Below, piece by piece: positions 25,645 through 34,897 of a DNA stretch of 64,000 nucleotides. The position numbers were made by a program, and so were the translations under genes. Each line of letters begins with the position of its first letter. The stretch's first letter is position 1. The stretch comes from an uncultured Alphaproteobacteria bacterium (GTDB lineage: Bacteria > Pseudomonadota > Alphaproteobacteria > Rhodobacterales > Rhodobacteraceae). The stretch spans positions 1-64,000 of the forward strand of contig CACIAQ010000001.1 in NCBI GenBank assembly GCA_902584635.1. Reading direction: 5' to 3'. The notes beneath the pieces were generated by a model. The model saw nothing but the letters and a program-made list of their open reading frames with translations. It was not told the origin of the DNA and searched no databases.

Positions 25645-26542
25645 AGCCTTAAGTGAGTTCGATGGAGCTTACTTCAAAAAATTTCTTGAAAATAATTCCC
25701 TTTATTTTGATCGCCAACTCAAAAAATTTTTAAACAAGAAAAATTTTGGAATATTAAAAAACCCCATTGAATATTCGATATTAGGACAAGGAAAAAGATT
25801 GAGACCGTTGTTGTGTATGGAAACATCAAGGGTTTTTAATATTCAAAATGATGTATCGATATTTTGTGCTATCGCAATTGAGTGCATTCATACATACTCT
25901 CTTGTGCATGATGACCTTCCTTCAATGGACGATGATGATTTGCGACGAGGTGAGCCAACTATCCATAAGAAATGGGACGAAGCAACTGCCATTTTAGTTG
26001 GAGATGCACTTCAAAGTTTGAGTTTTGAAGTGCTCAGTGCACAACAATTTAAAGTTAGTGATCAAGTGAAAAATAAATTAATTTATAGTTTGGCGAACAA
26101 ATCTGGTGCGTCTGGAATGGTATTGGGGCAAGCACTAGATATAAGTGCCGAGTCTTCTCAAAAACAACTGGAAATAAGTGAAATTTCGAAATTACAGGAA
26201 TATAAAACTGGGAAATTGATATCATGGGCATGTGAGGTTGGCCCAATAATAGCCCGTGAAAACATTGAGCCTTTCTCCTTATATGCCTCTAAAATTGGCC
26301 TCGCTTTTCAAATTATTGATGACATATTAGATGCTACTAGTTCTTCAAAAAACTTAGGAAAGAAGGCTGGTAAAGATAAAGAAAAAAATAAGGCTACCTT
26401 TGTTTCAAAATTAGGTCTTGATAACGCTAGGAAAAAGGCCACAGAATTGGTGCTGGAGGCTTGTGAAGCTATTTCAGTTTTTAAAGATCGATCTGATAAC
26501 CTTTGCCAAATTGCTAACTTTATTGTTAGCAGACAGTTCTAG
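25637..26542 (+). CDS. ispA: Polyprenyl (farnesyl/geranyl) diphosphate synthase
   Basis: The track start at 25631 is a GTG; the ATG at 25637 has AGGTG a few bases upstream and gives 301 aa, a typical length. The first Asp-rich motif is VHDDLPSMDDDDLRRG and the second is FQIIDDILDATSS; both magnesium-binding clusters are intact. Other family blocks are GQGKRLRPLL and KTGKLISWACEVG. It condenses isopentenyl diphosphate with allylic diphosphates to make the C15 precursor of quinones and undecaprenyl phosphate. It is coupled to xseB. A dxs gene, often next in proteobacteria, does not follow. Confidence 0.95.
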   Translation: MNKALSEFDGAYFKKFLENNSLYFDRQLKKFLNKKNFGILKNPIEYSILGQGKRLRPLLCMETSRVFNIQNDVSIFCAIAIECIHTYSLVHDDLPSMDDDDLRRGEPTIHKKWDEATAILVGDALQSLSFEVLSAQQFKVSDQVKNKLIYSLANKSGASGMVLGQALDISAESSQKQLEISEISKLQEYKTGKLISWACEVGPIIARENIEPFSLYASKIGLAFQIIDDILDATSSSKNLGKKAGKDKEKNKATFVSKLGLDNARKKATELVLEACEAISVFKDRSDNLCQIANFIVSRQF

Positions 26543-26572
26543 CAATTAATTAATAGTTATCAGATAAAATTT

Positions 26573-27595
26573 TTATTCTTTTTTTAAAACTTTGTTTCCT
26601 AAAAGCTCTGCTATTTGAACTGCATTTAGTGCAGCACCTTTTCTAAGATTATCGGACACGCACCATAAACTTAAACCATTTTCTGTTGTTGAATCTTGTC
26701 TTATTCGGCTGATGAACGTTGCATATTCACCTGCACACTCTATTGGCGTTGTGTAACCTCCTTCTTCTCTCTTGTCTACCACAATTATGCCTGGAGATTG
26801 TCTCAGAATTTCTCTAGCTTCATCTTCATCTAAAAAATCTTCAAACTCTATATTCACGGCTTCTGAGTGGCCAACAAAAACAGGTACTCTGACACATGTT
26901 GCTGTAAGCTTTATCTTCTTGTCTAAAATCTTCTTGGTTTCTGCAACCATTTTCCACTCTTCTTTGGTTTGACCGTCATCGAGAAAAACATCTATTTGAG
27001 GAATAACATTAAAAGCTATTTGTTTGGGATAAACTTTAGGTTCTACTTCCTGGCCTGGTACGTATAATCCCTTTGTTTGAGCCCAAAGCTCATCCATTGC
27101 TTCCTTACCTGACCCTGAAACTGATTGAAAAGTTGTTACCACGACTCTCTTTATTCGCGCTCTATCATGTAAAGGTTTTAGTGCTACGACCAATTGGGCA
27201 GTTGAACAGTTCGGGTTTGCAATAATATTTTTATTATGAATATTATCTATATCGTCCGGATTTACTTCAGGAACTATTAATGGAATGTCGGGATGATAAC
27301 GAAATAGCGATGAATTGTCTATTACTATGCAGCCGCTGTCAGTAGCTTTTTTCACATATTTTTTTGTTGCATCTGATCCAACTGCAAAAAGCGCAATATC
27401 TACCCCCTTAAAATCAAAAGTATCTAAATCTTTTGTCTTAAGAATTTTATCTCCAAATGAACATTCTGTTCCCAATGATCTTCTACTAGCTAAAACGGTC
27501 AGCTCACCAACAGGAAATAAACGCTCAGCCAATATATTAAGCATTTCTCGACCTACGTTACCAGTGGCACCGCAAACAGCAACGTTATATCCCAT
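26573..27595 (-). CDS. asd: Aspartate-semialdehyde dehydrogenase
   Basis: 340 aa, of the shorter Asd type found in many bacteria. The NADP-binding motif VCGATGNVGREML is at about 6-18, the catalytic Cys in IIANPNCSTAQLV at about residue 132, and the C-terminal block has the catalytic-type His in PVFVGHSEAVNIEFE. It reduces aspartyl phosphate to aspartate semialdehyde for lysine/diaminopimelate, threonine and methionine synthesis. It follows the crotonase gene by 11 bp and is convergent with ispA. Confidence 0.97.
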   Translation of the reverse strand: MGYNVAVCGATGNVGREMLNILAERLFPVGELTVLASRRSLGTECSFGDKILKTKDLDTFDFKGVDIALFAVGSDATKKYVKKATDSGCIVIDNSSLFRYHPDIPLIVPEVNPDDIDNIHNKNIIANPNCSTAQLVVALKPLHDRARIKRVVVTTFQSVSGSGKEAMDELWAQTKGLYVPGQEVEPKVYPKQIAFNVIPQIDVFLDDGQTKEEWKMVAETKKILDKKIKLTATCVRVPVFVGHSEAVNIEFEDFLDEDEAREILRQSPGIIVVDKREEGGYTTPIECAGEYATFISRIRQDSTTENGLSLWCVSDNLRKGAALNAVQIAELLGNKVLKKE

Positions 27596-27606
27596 TTTTT
27601 TCCTTT

Positions 27607-28509
27607 TTACTCTTTTGAAAAATGATCTTTGAGCTTTGGTAATTCGGCAAAATTGCCTTCTGTCTTACTTTTATAAGATCGAAAGCCTTCCATCAACTCG
27701 GATTGGCTGAGCATCGATGCATTCCACATATTTATCCATTCTAATCCCTCATCAATCTTATGGTCCCGTGAAAAGTCAATAACCTTCTTACAACCGTAAA
27801 CAGCAGCGGGGGAATTAGACGCTATTTCGTTAGCAATCTCTAATGCTCCTTCAATTAGAGAGTCGTGACTCTCATATAACCTATTTACAAATCCGTACTC
27901 TTTGGCTTCTTGAGCAGAGAAGTTTCTTCCTGTAAAAGCCAATTCCTTGACAATACCTTCAGGGAGCAATTTTACAATTCGAGGAAACGTGCCTACATCT
28001 GCTACCATTCCTATTTTTGTTTCTCTTATTGAGAAAAAAGCGTCATTTGTTGCCAATCGAATGTCTGCGGAACATATAAGGTCTACCCCTCCACCTATAC
28101 AGCCACCCTGAATGGCACAAACAACGGGAATTCTGGCTTTTTGTAAAGATGATATAGAATCTTGTAAAAACGATAAAAAGCTCATAAAGTTTTGAGGCGT
28201 TTGCAGTTCTTTTTCATTCATTTTAGCTGTCTTAGAGCTTGAAAAAACATCGTTACCGAAAAGACTTAAATCCAAACCAGCTGAAAATACTGGACCAGTT
28301 GACGAAAGAACAATACATCTCGATCGCGCATTTGTATCAATGTCTCCAACAATCTTTGGTAAGTCTCTCCAGAAATCCCAGTTCATGGCGTTTCTTTTCT
28401 CAGGCTTGTTAAGCTTTATGTGAGCAACATGACCAAGAAATTCAATATCAAAATAATTCGATTGATATTGTTTTTGATAACCGACTTCTAATTTATTCAT
28501 TTTGTACAC
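27607..28509 (-). CDS. Crotonase-family enzyme, probable delta3,5-delta2,4-dienoyl-CoA isomerase (ECH1-like)
   Basis: 300 aa (297 if the ATG at 28500 is used). The crotonase oxyanion motifs are GPVFSAGLDLSLF and GGCIGGGVDLICSADIRLATNDAFFS. The following RETKIGMVADVGTFPRI carries Glu and Asp at the positions of the two acidic catalytic residues of ECH1, and KELAFTGRNFSAQEA matches that subfamily rather than hydratases. Members shift double bonds during degradation of unsaturated fatty acids with odd-position double bonds. It is in a minus-strand run: hydrolase, this gene, then asd. Confidence 0.85.
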   Translation of the reverse strand: MYKMNKLEVGYQKQYQSNYFDIEFLGHVAHIKLNKPEKRNAMNWDFWRDLPKIVGDIDTNARSRCIVLSSTGPVFSAGLDLSLFGNDVFSSSKTAKMNEKELQTPQNFMSFLSFLQDSISSLQKARIPVVCAIQGGCIGGGVDLICSADIRLATNDAFFSIRETKIGMVADVGTFPRIVKLLPEGIVKELAFTGRNFSAQEAKEYGFVNRLYESHDSLIEGALEIANEIASNSPAAVYGCKKVIDFSRDHKIDEGLEWINMWNASMLSQSELMEGFRSYKSKTEGNFAELPKLKDHFSKE

Positions 28510-28539
28510 CGCCTTTCTATTTCGATGTAAGTATAATCC

Positions 28540-29424
28540 CTAAGAATCATATTTAAAGCCTTTAATAGAAGAAATTAGCTTATCAGGTTGCTCCATTGGG
28601 AAAAAATGAGTTCCCCTCTCTATTACCTCAAATTTTTTTAAATTTACCAGTCTTTTAAAAGAATGCAGAGATGCCGTTGTACTTCCAATTTCTGCAACCA
28701 ACAACATAATCGGTACTCTTGTTCCTTTAATTATTTTTGGTGTTGCTACAATCTCAGTGTTTTTAAAACTTGCTGCCTCTATTTTTGGATTACATGATAA
28801 ATAAACGCCATTTTTGTCTTTTTTTGTTCCACCTAATAGATAATCCTTTAGGAAACCCTCTTTCCACGTACTAAAAATCCCTCTATTCGTGTAGGAGTTG
28901 AGTACCATCTCGAAGCTATCCCACCTATCTCTCTTCCTTAAAGCCTGTTTTGTGAGCTTCAATGTACTCGAGTCATATCCAAAAGGACTGAGATATTTGG
29001 TTAAATATTGGTAATGGTAGCTTATCACTACTGGGTCCGCTAAAATTAGTCCAGATATTTTTTCTTCTAAATATTTGCTTACTATTAAACTAAGTGATCC
29101 CCCAATTGAGTGACCACCTAACAGAACTTTACGGTTGTGTTTTTTATATAATTCAATTATTAACGCTTCCAAATCATAGGAATACCCTAGAACAGGATTC
29201 ATCTCATCATAAAAATTCCCTTTATCAGTCATCCCATATCCTGGCGTGTCCCAAGCATATACATTGAATCTGCCGGCTAATTTGCTTAGCAACATGTCGT
29301 ATGTCTGGCCATTAAATCCATTAGCGTGCGCCCAGTGTAAAATTGGCGCATCTACTGGACCTTCCCAAAAACAAACAGATAAATCGCCTCTAGCCGTTTT
29401 TATTTTCAATCTTTTCATAAGCAA
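28540..29424 (-). CDS. Alpha/beta hydrolase
   Basis: 294 aa; the ATG at 29418 is an alternative start. The fold is recognisable from HWAHANGFNGQTYDMLLSKL (oxyanion region), YAWDTPGYGMTD, the nucleophile elbow LGGHSIGGSLS near residue 98 with the catalytic Ser, and ERGTHFFPMEQPDKL with the catalytic His near the C terminus. It resembles general alpha/beta hydrolases acting on small esters or lipids; substrate unknown. It heads the minus-strand run that includes the dienoyl-CoA isomerase-like gene, 30 bp apart, so a lipid-breakdown role is possible. Confidence 0.85.
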   Translation of the reverse strand: MLMKRLKIKTARGDLSVCFWEGPVDAPILHWAHANGFNGQTYDMLLSKLAGRFNVYAWDTPGYGMTDKGNFYDEMNPVLGYSYDLEALIIELYKKHNRKVLLGGHSIGGSLSLIVSKYLEEKISGLILADPVVISYHYQYLTKYLSPFGYDSSTLKLTKQALRKRDRWDSFEMVLNSYTNRGIFSTWKEGFLKDYLLGGTKKDKNGVYLSCNPKIEAASFKNTEIVATPKIIKGTRVPIMLLVAEIGSTTASLHSFKRLVNLKKFEVIERGTHFFPMEQPDKLISSIKGFKYDS

Positions 29425-29470
29425 TCAATATTCTATTTATTAACACTTTATTGGACTATATAAATGAATA

Positions 29471-30925
29471 ATGCAATATGATTTAGAGACTGCTGATATT
29501 TCGTTAGATTTATTTGGATCAAGAAAGTCAAAATTGATCGACGACATAATTACTAAGACAAAAGAAACTTCTTTTCTTTTGATGCTAAGGGCATCTACAT
29601 CGGCCAAAAAGTTTTTAGTAAGCAAAAGTGCTAGATCAGTAACAATTTTTATTGGTAAAGGAAATAATGGTGAAGATGGGCTCTGTTTAGCTGCTCTTTT
29701 AAAAATAGAAAATATAAAGACCCACATAATTGACCTAGCTTATAAAAGCCGACCAAAAAGTCATGCTTACCGATTATGTGTTGACTTGGGAGTTAAAATT
29801 GAAAAATGTAGCGGAACAAAAATACCGAAAAGTGATTGGTATGTTGATGCACTTTTTGGAATTGGATTAAACAGAGATTTTCAAGGTAATTATTTAAAAG
29901 CTATCAATTTTCTCCAATGTTCCAAATCAAAAAAGATCTTGTCTTTAGATTTGCCAAGCGGCCTACATGGCTCAAAAGGAATTATTTTTAATAGAGCTGT
30001 AAAAGCCACGGCAACTATTACATTTCTTACATTAAAACCGGGTCTATTTATTGACAATTCGTGTGATCATTCAGGTATCATTTATTTTGATAACTTAAGC
30101 ATCGATCGGGTGGGTTATAAACCTGATATGAAGGCGATTGCTAAGGAAAAAATACACATACCCAACTTATCTAAGTCTGCCCATAAAGGGAACAGAGGTT
30201 CTATACTTTGCCTTGGTGGATCAAAGTCAATGGAGGGTGCTGGGATTTTAGCTGGTATATCTGCGTTACGTTCCGGCGGAGGAAAATTGTTTTGGGCTTC
30301 AAATACAAAAAAGTTACGAAGACCTCCAGAGCTTATTCATATAGACCCTACAATTGACAGTATAGAAACTGTAATAGATAAAAATATGCGCACGGCAATT
30401 ATTGGCCCTGGCTTAGGCAAGAGTTTCGATAATGAAGTTGAGTTTCTATGGAAAAGCAAACTAAAAATTATTCTAGACGCCGACGGATTGGATTGGTTAT
30501 CCAGAATAAAACCGAAAAAAAGAACTGCCGCATGGGTTGGCACTCCTCACACTGGTGAAATAAAAAAGCTTCTCGAAGATGACTTCTCAGATAAGTGGTC
30601 AAATATAATCAAACTTAAGAAGTATTACGGTGGCGATTGGATATTAAAAGGACCAGGGACTTTGGTTTCAGAAGATAAGAAGCTCTGGCTCAATTTGTAT
30701 TCTAATGGTTGGCTTGGTACAGCCGGCATGGGGGATGTTCTCGCAGGTATAATTGCGGGCCTTTGGGCCTCTGGGTCGAATGCACCTTTCAGAAGTGCAG
30801 TATATCTACAAACTCAGTGCGCAAAAAATTTCCTACAATTAAACAATGGTGCAGGCTTAACCGCTAGCAACATTTCGGAGTTCATAGGGCATAGTATTGG
30901 CAACTATTTTAAAAATGATGTTTAA
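29471..30925 (+). CDS. nnr: Bifunctional NAD(P)H-hydrate epimerase / ADP-dependent NAD(P)H-hydrate dehydratase
   Basis: 484 aa, the expected fusion length. The N-terminal YjeF_N (epimerase) domain has FIGKGNNGEDGLCLAALL near residue 61 and DALFGIGLNRDFQG, followed by SLDLPSGLHG. The C-terminal YjeF_C (dehydratase) domain begins HKGNRGSILCLGGSKSMEGA around 236 and has AAWVGTPHTGEIKKLL and WLGTAGMGDVLAGIIAG. The enzyme repairs hydrated NADH and NADPH. The extreme N terminus is diverged from the usual LMENAG-type start. In many alphaproteobacteria it lies near glnB/glnK; no such gene is here. Confidence 0.92.
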   Translation: MQYDLETADISLDLFGSRKSKLIDDIITKTKETSFLLMLRASTSAKKFLVSKSARSVTIFIGKGNNGEDGLCLAALLKIENIKTHIIDLAYKSRPKSHAYRLCVDLGVKIEKCSGTKIPKSDWYVDALFGIGLNRDFQGNYLKAINFLQCSKSKKILSLDLPSGLHGSKGIIFNRAVKATATITFLTLKPGLFIDNSCDHSGIIYFDNLSIDRVGYKPDMKAIAKEKIHIPNLSKSAHKGNRGSILCLGGSKSMEGAGILAGISALRSGGGKLFWASNTKKLRRPPELIHIDPTIDSIETVIDKNMRTAIIGPGLGKSFDNEVEFLWKSKLKIILDADGLDWLSRIKPKKRTAAWVGTPHTGEIKKLLEDDFSDKWSNIIKLKKYYGGDWILKGPGTLVSEDKKLWLNLYSNGWLGTAGMGDVLAGIIAGLWASGSNAPFRSAVYLQTQCAKNFLQLNNGAGLTASNISEFIGHSIGNYFKNDV

Positions 30926-30955
30926 AAGCCCCATTTTGAACAGTACTTAAAAACT

Positions 30956-31582
30956 TTAATGATCAACTGGCACTGTCATCCATCCAGTATGTAACTCACC
31001 TACTTCAGCAGCCTTTCTTACTAAAGCTTGAAACTCTTCTGTCATCCCCATTTGGTCAAATGCTTTTCCCGAAGCCTCTAAGGAAGTTGCACCGTAAGCA
31101 ATAACCATACTACTCATATTTTCTCCTGTCACTGGCACCAATAGCACGGGATTTACATCAACCTTTTCGCACATAGTCTTTACTTTTTCAAACATCTCCA
31201 TAACCATTTGGGACTTATCTTTTTTAACATTGTACCACCTAAAATTCATAACTCTGTGTGACGGCTTCATTTCTCCAGCTACCACTCTTACCAGGTTTAA
31301 TGGCATAACAATGTCACTTGCTGGATTGTCATCCAATCTCATTTGTACCTTTGACCACATTTCACTTGAAAAAACTTTTTGAACATCTGCCATAGCTTCA
31401 GTGAAATTTGCCGCAAAAGTGGAAAACACTAAGCATCCTGCATTTTGGCCAAAAACAACTCTAGATACTCGAGCGGTTATTCCCATATCTCCGAACGCTT
31501 TTGTTACTTCCAACATATTATTTAGTTGTAATTTTGCTTTCCCTAGATGTGGTCTTACAGTATTTGTTGCAATTACAGTCAT
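30956..31582 (-). CDS. Conserved protein of unknown function with two ferredoxin-like (NIPSNAP-type) halves
   Basis: 208 aa, soluble, no signal peptide. I do not recognise a named family. The protein looks duplicated: residues 1-90 and about 110-208 each show a beta strand, a long helix, two strands and a second helix, the pattern of dimeric alpha/beta-barrel (NIPSNAP, EthD or antibiotic monooxygenase-like) domains. The C terminus ends with GELHTGWMTVPVDH, a histidine-bearing tail. The first strand VIATNTVRPHLGKAKLQL and the later VMNFRWYNVKKDKSQ are the putative paired starts. A GGAGG-type site (from CCTCC at 31587) precedes the ATG. It is a single-gene unit. Confidence 0.6.
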   Translation of the reverse strand: MTVIATNTVRPHLGKAKLQLNNMLEVTKAFGDMGITARVSRVVFGQNAGCLVFSTFAANFTEAMADVQKVFSSEMWSKVQMRLDDNPASDIVMPLNLVRVVAGEMKPSHRVMNFRWYNVKKDKSQMVMEMFEKVKTMCEKVDVNPVLLVPVTGENMSSMVIAYGATSLEASGKAFDQMGMTEEFQALVRKAAEVGELHTGWMTVPVDH

Positions 31583-31653
31583 GATTCCTCCATAATAATT
31601 TTTTTATTGTAACTTAGTTTAGTTCAGAATTAATACTTTTTTTGGTGGTTAAT

Positions 31654-32391
31654 ATGTTAAATGAGATAGGGATCAACAATCTAAGAGACCTAGGAGGCAA
31701 AAAAACTTCTGAAAACAAAACTCTTAAAAAGGGTTTATTTTTAAGATGTGCGGCTCCAACGGAGTGGAATAAGCAGGTAGAAACTCAAATGGCAGCACTT
31801 AAAAAACCTTTAATCATAGATTTCAGAGGTATTCAGGAGGAGAAAAAAAACCCTTCTCGGATTCCGAAAGACTTTTTAAGCAAAAGAGTGCACCTACCAA
31901 TTGAACCCAAGGTGACGGATTTGTTAAGAGGATTGAATGAAGTTGATAGATCCAAAAAAAAAGAAATAGATAAAATTTTTCAACAAGCTTATCGAAAATA
32001 TACTAATGAAAACATTGGAACCTTTGAGCAATTTTTCAAAATATTATTTGATAACCCAGGCTCTACAATAATGTTTCACTGTACTGCTGGAAAAGATAGA
32101 ACTGGCTTTGCCTCAGCTTTAATTTTTTCTCTTTTCGGCGTGAAAAATAAAACAATTATAGATGATTACTTGCTCTCAAATAAAATATACAAGCCTACTC
32201 AGAAAGTTAAGAGCGAGGTTGAAAAAATCGGCATTAAAGAACTTTTAAAGGTGGATGAAAGTTGGTTGAATGCTGGGATGGAGGAGTTTTCAGAAAGAGT
32301 TGGGAATATCAGAGATTTTTGTACTAAGATAATAAAGGGTGAGAATAGGCTTAGGGAATATTTAGACTATTGCCAGAATTCAGGAGATTAG
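31654..32391 (+). CDS. Tyrosine phosphatase family protein (Y_phosphatase3 type)
   Basis: The track start at 31642 is a TTG; the ATG at 31654 has GGTGG about 6 bases upstream, giving 245 aa. The family N terminus INNLRDLGG and the following FLRCAAPTEW are typical, and the P-loop MFHCTAGKDRTGFASA contains the catalytic Cys and Arg with the HCTAGKDRTG signature of this class. Members dephosphorylate phosphotyrosine, phosphoinositides or small phosphates. It lies 4 bp before an SDR in the same orientation, so the two probably work in one pathway; substrate unknown. Confidence 0.85.
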   Translation: MLNEIGINNLRDLGGKKTSENKTLKKGLFLRCAAPTEWNKQVETQMAALKKPLIIDFRGIQEEKKNPSRIPKDFLSKRVHLPIEPKVTDLLRGLNEVDRSKKKEIDKIFQQAYRKYTNENIGTFEQFFKILFDNPGSTIMFHCTAGKDRTGFASALIFSLFGVKNKTIIDDYLLSNKIYKPTQKVKSEVEKIGIKELLKVDESWLNAGMEEFSERVGNIRDFCTKIIKGENRLREYLDYCQNSGD

Positions 32392-32395
32392 ACTT

Positions 32396-33163
32396 ATGTC
32401 GATAATGGAAAAATTTAAGTTAAACGGAAAGGTTGCTTTAGTTACAGGTTGCAGCAAAGGTATAGGATTTGGAATTGCTAAAGGATTAGCAGAAGCGGGA
32501 GCTGACATAGTTGGCGTAAGTTCGACATTAAAAAAAGGAAGTGAGATAGAAAAATATATTGAGTCAATTGGTAGAAGATTTCATTGCTTTAACTGTGATT
32601 TTTCAGAACGAGAAAATACTCATATTTTTTTAAAGGAACTTAAAAAAAATAAATTAGAACCAAATATTCTCTTCAGCAATGCTGGGTCTCTAATTAGAAC
32701 AGAGCTTAGTGAACATAGCGATGAACATTGGGACAGAATAATAGAAATAAATCTGTCATCTCAGTTTGTCCTTGCACGAGAACTGAGTAAAAAAATGGTT
32801 GAAAGAGGCTGGGGGAAAATTATTTTTACCGCATCAATCTTATCTCATCAGGGCGGCTTGTTGGTTCCCAGTTACACGGCATCAAAAGGTGGAATAGCGC
32901 AACTTACGAAAGCTCTATCAAATGAACTGGCGGTTAAAGGAATAAATGTTAATTCTATCGCTCCAGGATACGTAGTCACTGATATAACCAGTGCTCTTCG
33001 CCGGGACAAAAACAGGTCAGCTAACTTAATGGCAAGGATCCCCATGAAAAGATGGGGCACTATAGACGATATGGCAGGAGCTGCTGTTTACTTAGCTTCA
33101 GATGCATCAAGTTATGTTAATGGTGAACTGCTTAATGTAGACGGTGGTTGGATGGGCAATTAA
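32396..33163 (+). CDS. SDR family oxidoreductase (gluconate 5-dehydrogenase / KduD-like)
   Basis: 255 aa classical SDR. NAD(P) motif VTGCSKGIGFGIAKGL is at about residues 17-32, the N-A-G motif in LFSNAGSL near 91, the catalytic Ser in TASILS near 148, and Tyr/Lys in YTASKGG near 161-165. The N terminus MEKFKLNGKVALVTG (ATG at 32405 is an alternative start) and the C-terminal GELLNVDGGWMGN resemble 2-deoxy-gluconate or gluconate 5-dehydrogenases, but SDR substrates cannot be set from sequence alone. Co-directional with the phosphatase gene 4 bp upstream; its stop abuts that of leuB on the other strand. Confidence 0.87.
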   Translation: MSIMEKFKLNGKVALVTGCSKGIGFGIAKGLAEAGADIVGVSSTLKKGSEIEKYIESIGRRFHCFNCDFSERENTHIFLKELKKNKLEPNILFSNAGSLIRTELSEHSDEHWDRIIEINLSSQFVLARELSKKMVERGWGKIIFTASILSHQGGLLVPSYTASKGGIAQLTKALSNELAVKGINVNSIAPGYVVTDITSALRRDKNRSANLMARIPMKRWGTIDDMAGAAVYLASDASSYVNGELLNVDGGWMGN

Positions 33164-34264
33164 TTACAAACTTGCATCTAATTCCTCAAGTATTTTATCA
33201 GTCATTTCCTTTGTTGAACAAAGACTTCCTTGTTCTCCCATCATGAGATCGGGAGTTCTATACCCTTTTGCAAGAACCTTTTCTATACTTTGCTCAAGAA
33301 GATTAGCATTTTGTACATCTGAAAATGAATACCTTAACGCCATCGAAAAACTCAAAATACACGCAATTGGATTAGCTTTTGACTGACCAGTTATATCTGG
33401 TGCTGAACCATGTACTGGCTCATACATTGCTCGCGGCAATCCATTTTCTTTTTTATTTCCTAGACTAGCTGAGGGCAGCATTCCTAAACTACCCGTAAGC
33501 ATCGCAGCACAATCAGATAATATATCCCCAAAGAGATTGTCTGTCACAATTACATCAAACTGTTTAGGGTCTCTAACCAACTGCATCGCTCCATTATCAG
33601 CATACATATGACTTAGCTCTACATCTTTAAAATCAACATGAACTTCATCAACAATATCTCGCCAGAGAATACCGCTCTCCATAACATTGGCTTTTTCCAT
33701 AGAACATAATTTTTTATTTCTTTTGAGAGCAAGTTCAAAAGCACTTATCGCCACTCTGCGTATCTCAGATTCGGTGTATCTTTGCGTGTTTACACCAATT
33801 CTCTCATTTGAGCCATCAGTATGAATGCCACGCGGTTCTCCGAAATAGATGCCAGAGGTGAGTTCTCTAACAATAACAATGTCCAGTCCTGACACTACTT
33901 CTTTCTTTAATGAAGAGAAAGAAGCTAATGCATCAAAACATTGAGCGGGGCGGATATTAGCAAATAAGTCTAGTTCTTTTCTCAGCTTCAAAAGGCCTCT
34001 TTCTGGCTTTAAGTTGAAACTCAAGTTATCGTAGTCGGGTCCTCCCACTGCTCCCAATAAAACTGCATCAACTTCAAGTGCTTTGGCTAAAGTTTCATCT
34101 GCGAGAGGTGTACCATGCATGTCATAGGCCGCTCCTCCTACTAAATCTTCCTCGACAGTAAATTTTAAATATTTTTTGTCTTGAAACCAGGCGATTATTC
34201 GCCGGACTTCAGTCATTACTTCAGGACCAATTCCATCTCCAGGAAGGATAAGTAAAGAACCCAT
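33164..34264 (-). CDS. leuB: 3-isopropylmalate dehydrogenase
   Basis: 366 aa, typical LeuB length. Signature blocks are [14 protein letters not shown] at the N terminus, [41 protein letters not shown], and the family motif [27 protein letters not shown]. It oxidises and decarboxylates 3-isopropylmalate to 2-oxoisocaproate in leucine synthesis, with NAD. It lies 15 bp after leuD in a leuC-leuD-leuB operon. leuA is not in the window. Confidence 0.97.
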   Translation of the reverse strand: MGSLLILPGDGIGPEVMTEVRRIIAWFQDKKYLKFTVEEDLVGGAAYDMHGTPLADETLAKALEVDAVLLGAVGGPDYDNLSFNLKPERGLLKLRKELDLFANIRPAQCFDALASFSSLKKEVVSGLDIVIVRELTSGIYFGEPRGIHTDGSNERIGVNTQRYTESEIRRVAISAFELALKRNKKLCSMEKANVMESGILWRDIVDEVHVDFKDVELSHMYADNGAMQLVRDPKQFDVIVTDNLFGDILSDCAAMLTGSLGMLPSASLGNKKENGLPRAMYEPVHGSAPDITGQSKANPIACILSFSMALRYSFSDVQNANLLEQSIEKVLAKGYRTPDLMMGEQGSLCSTKEMTDKILEELDASL

Positions 34265-34279
34265 AATTTACCTCTCTAT

Positions 34280-34885
34280 TCAGCTCCAAGAAAACTTGTC
34301 CGTATATTTCTTTTCAAACTCGGAAATTTTCTCAAAGTTTTTCAATGTTAAGCCAATATCGTCAAGACCATTCAATAAACAATATTTTTTGAAACCATCA
34401 ACCTCGAATTGTATGGAGACCCCATTACTTCTTAATATTTTTTGATTTTCAAGATCAATCGTCAAAACCGATTTTTCCTTATTTTGAGCATCTTCCATTA
34501 AAGTGTCTCTATCTTTATCTGAAAGAATGATAGCTAATATTCCATTTTTAAAACAATTATTAAAAAAAATATCTGCAAAACTTGTTGATATAACACATTT
34601 TATGCCAAAATCCTTTAGTGCCCAAGGAGCATGCTCTCTAGAGGATCCGCAGCCAAAGTTTGCACCTCCAACAATTATTGATGCGCTATTATACGGCTCA
34701 GAATTAAGGATGAAATCTTGAATTATATTGCCACTTTTATCATACCTCATCTCATAGAAGAGATTTTTTCCTAACCCAGTCCTTTCAATTGTTTTTAAAA
34801 ATTGTTTAGGAATTAACATATCCGTATCAATATTTATCAAAGGCATTGGAGCGGCTATGCCTTGAAATTTCACAAACTTTTCCAT
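34280..34885 (-). CDS. leuD: 3-isopropylmalate dehydratase small subunit
   Basis: 201 aa, normal LeuD length. The swivelling-domain signatures are [22 protein letters not shown] near residue 19 and [25 protein letters not shown] near 72, with the substrate-binding Ser/Arg in SSRE. It forms the isopropylmalate isomerase heterodimer with LeuC, converting 2- to 3-isopropylmalate. It starts 12 bp after leuC. Confidence 0.97.
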   Translation of the reverse strand: MEKFVKFQGIAAPMPLINIDTDMLIPKQFLKTIERTGLGKNLFYEMRYDKSGNIIQDFILNSEPYNSASIIVGGANFGCGSSREHAPWALKDFGIKCVISTSFADIFFNNCFKNGILAIILSDKDRDTLMEDAQNKEKSVLTIDLENQKILRSNGVSIQFEVDGFKKYCLLNGLDDIGLTLKNFEKISEFEKKYTDKFSWS

Positions 34886-34897
34886 TAATGAACTCCT

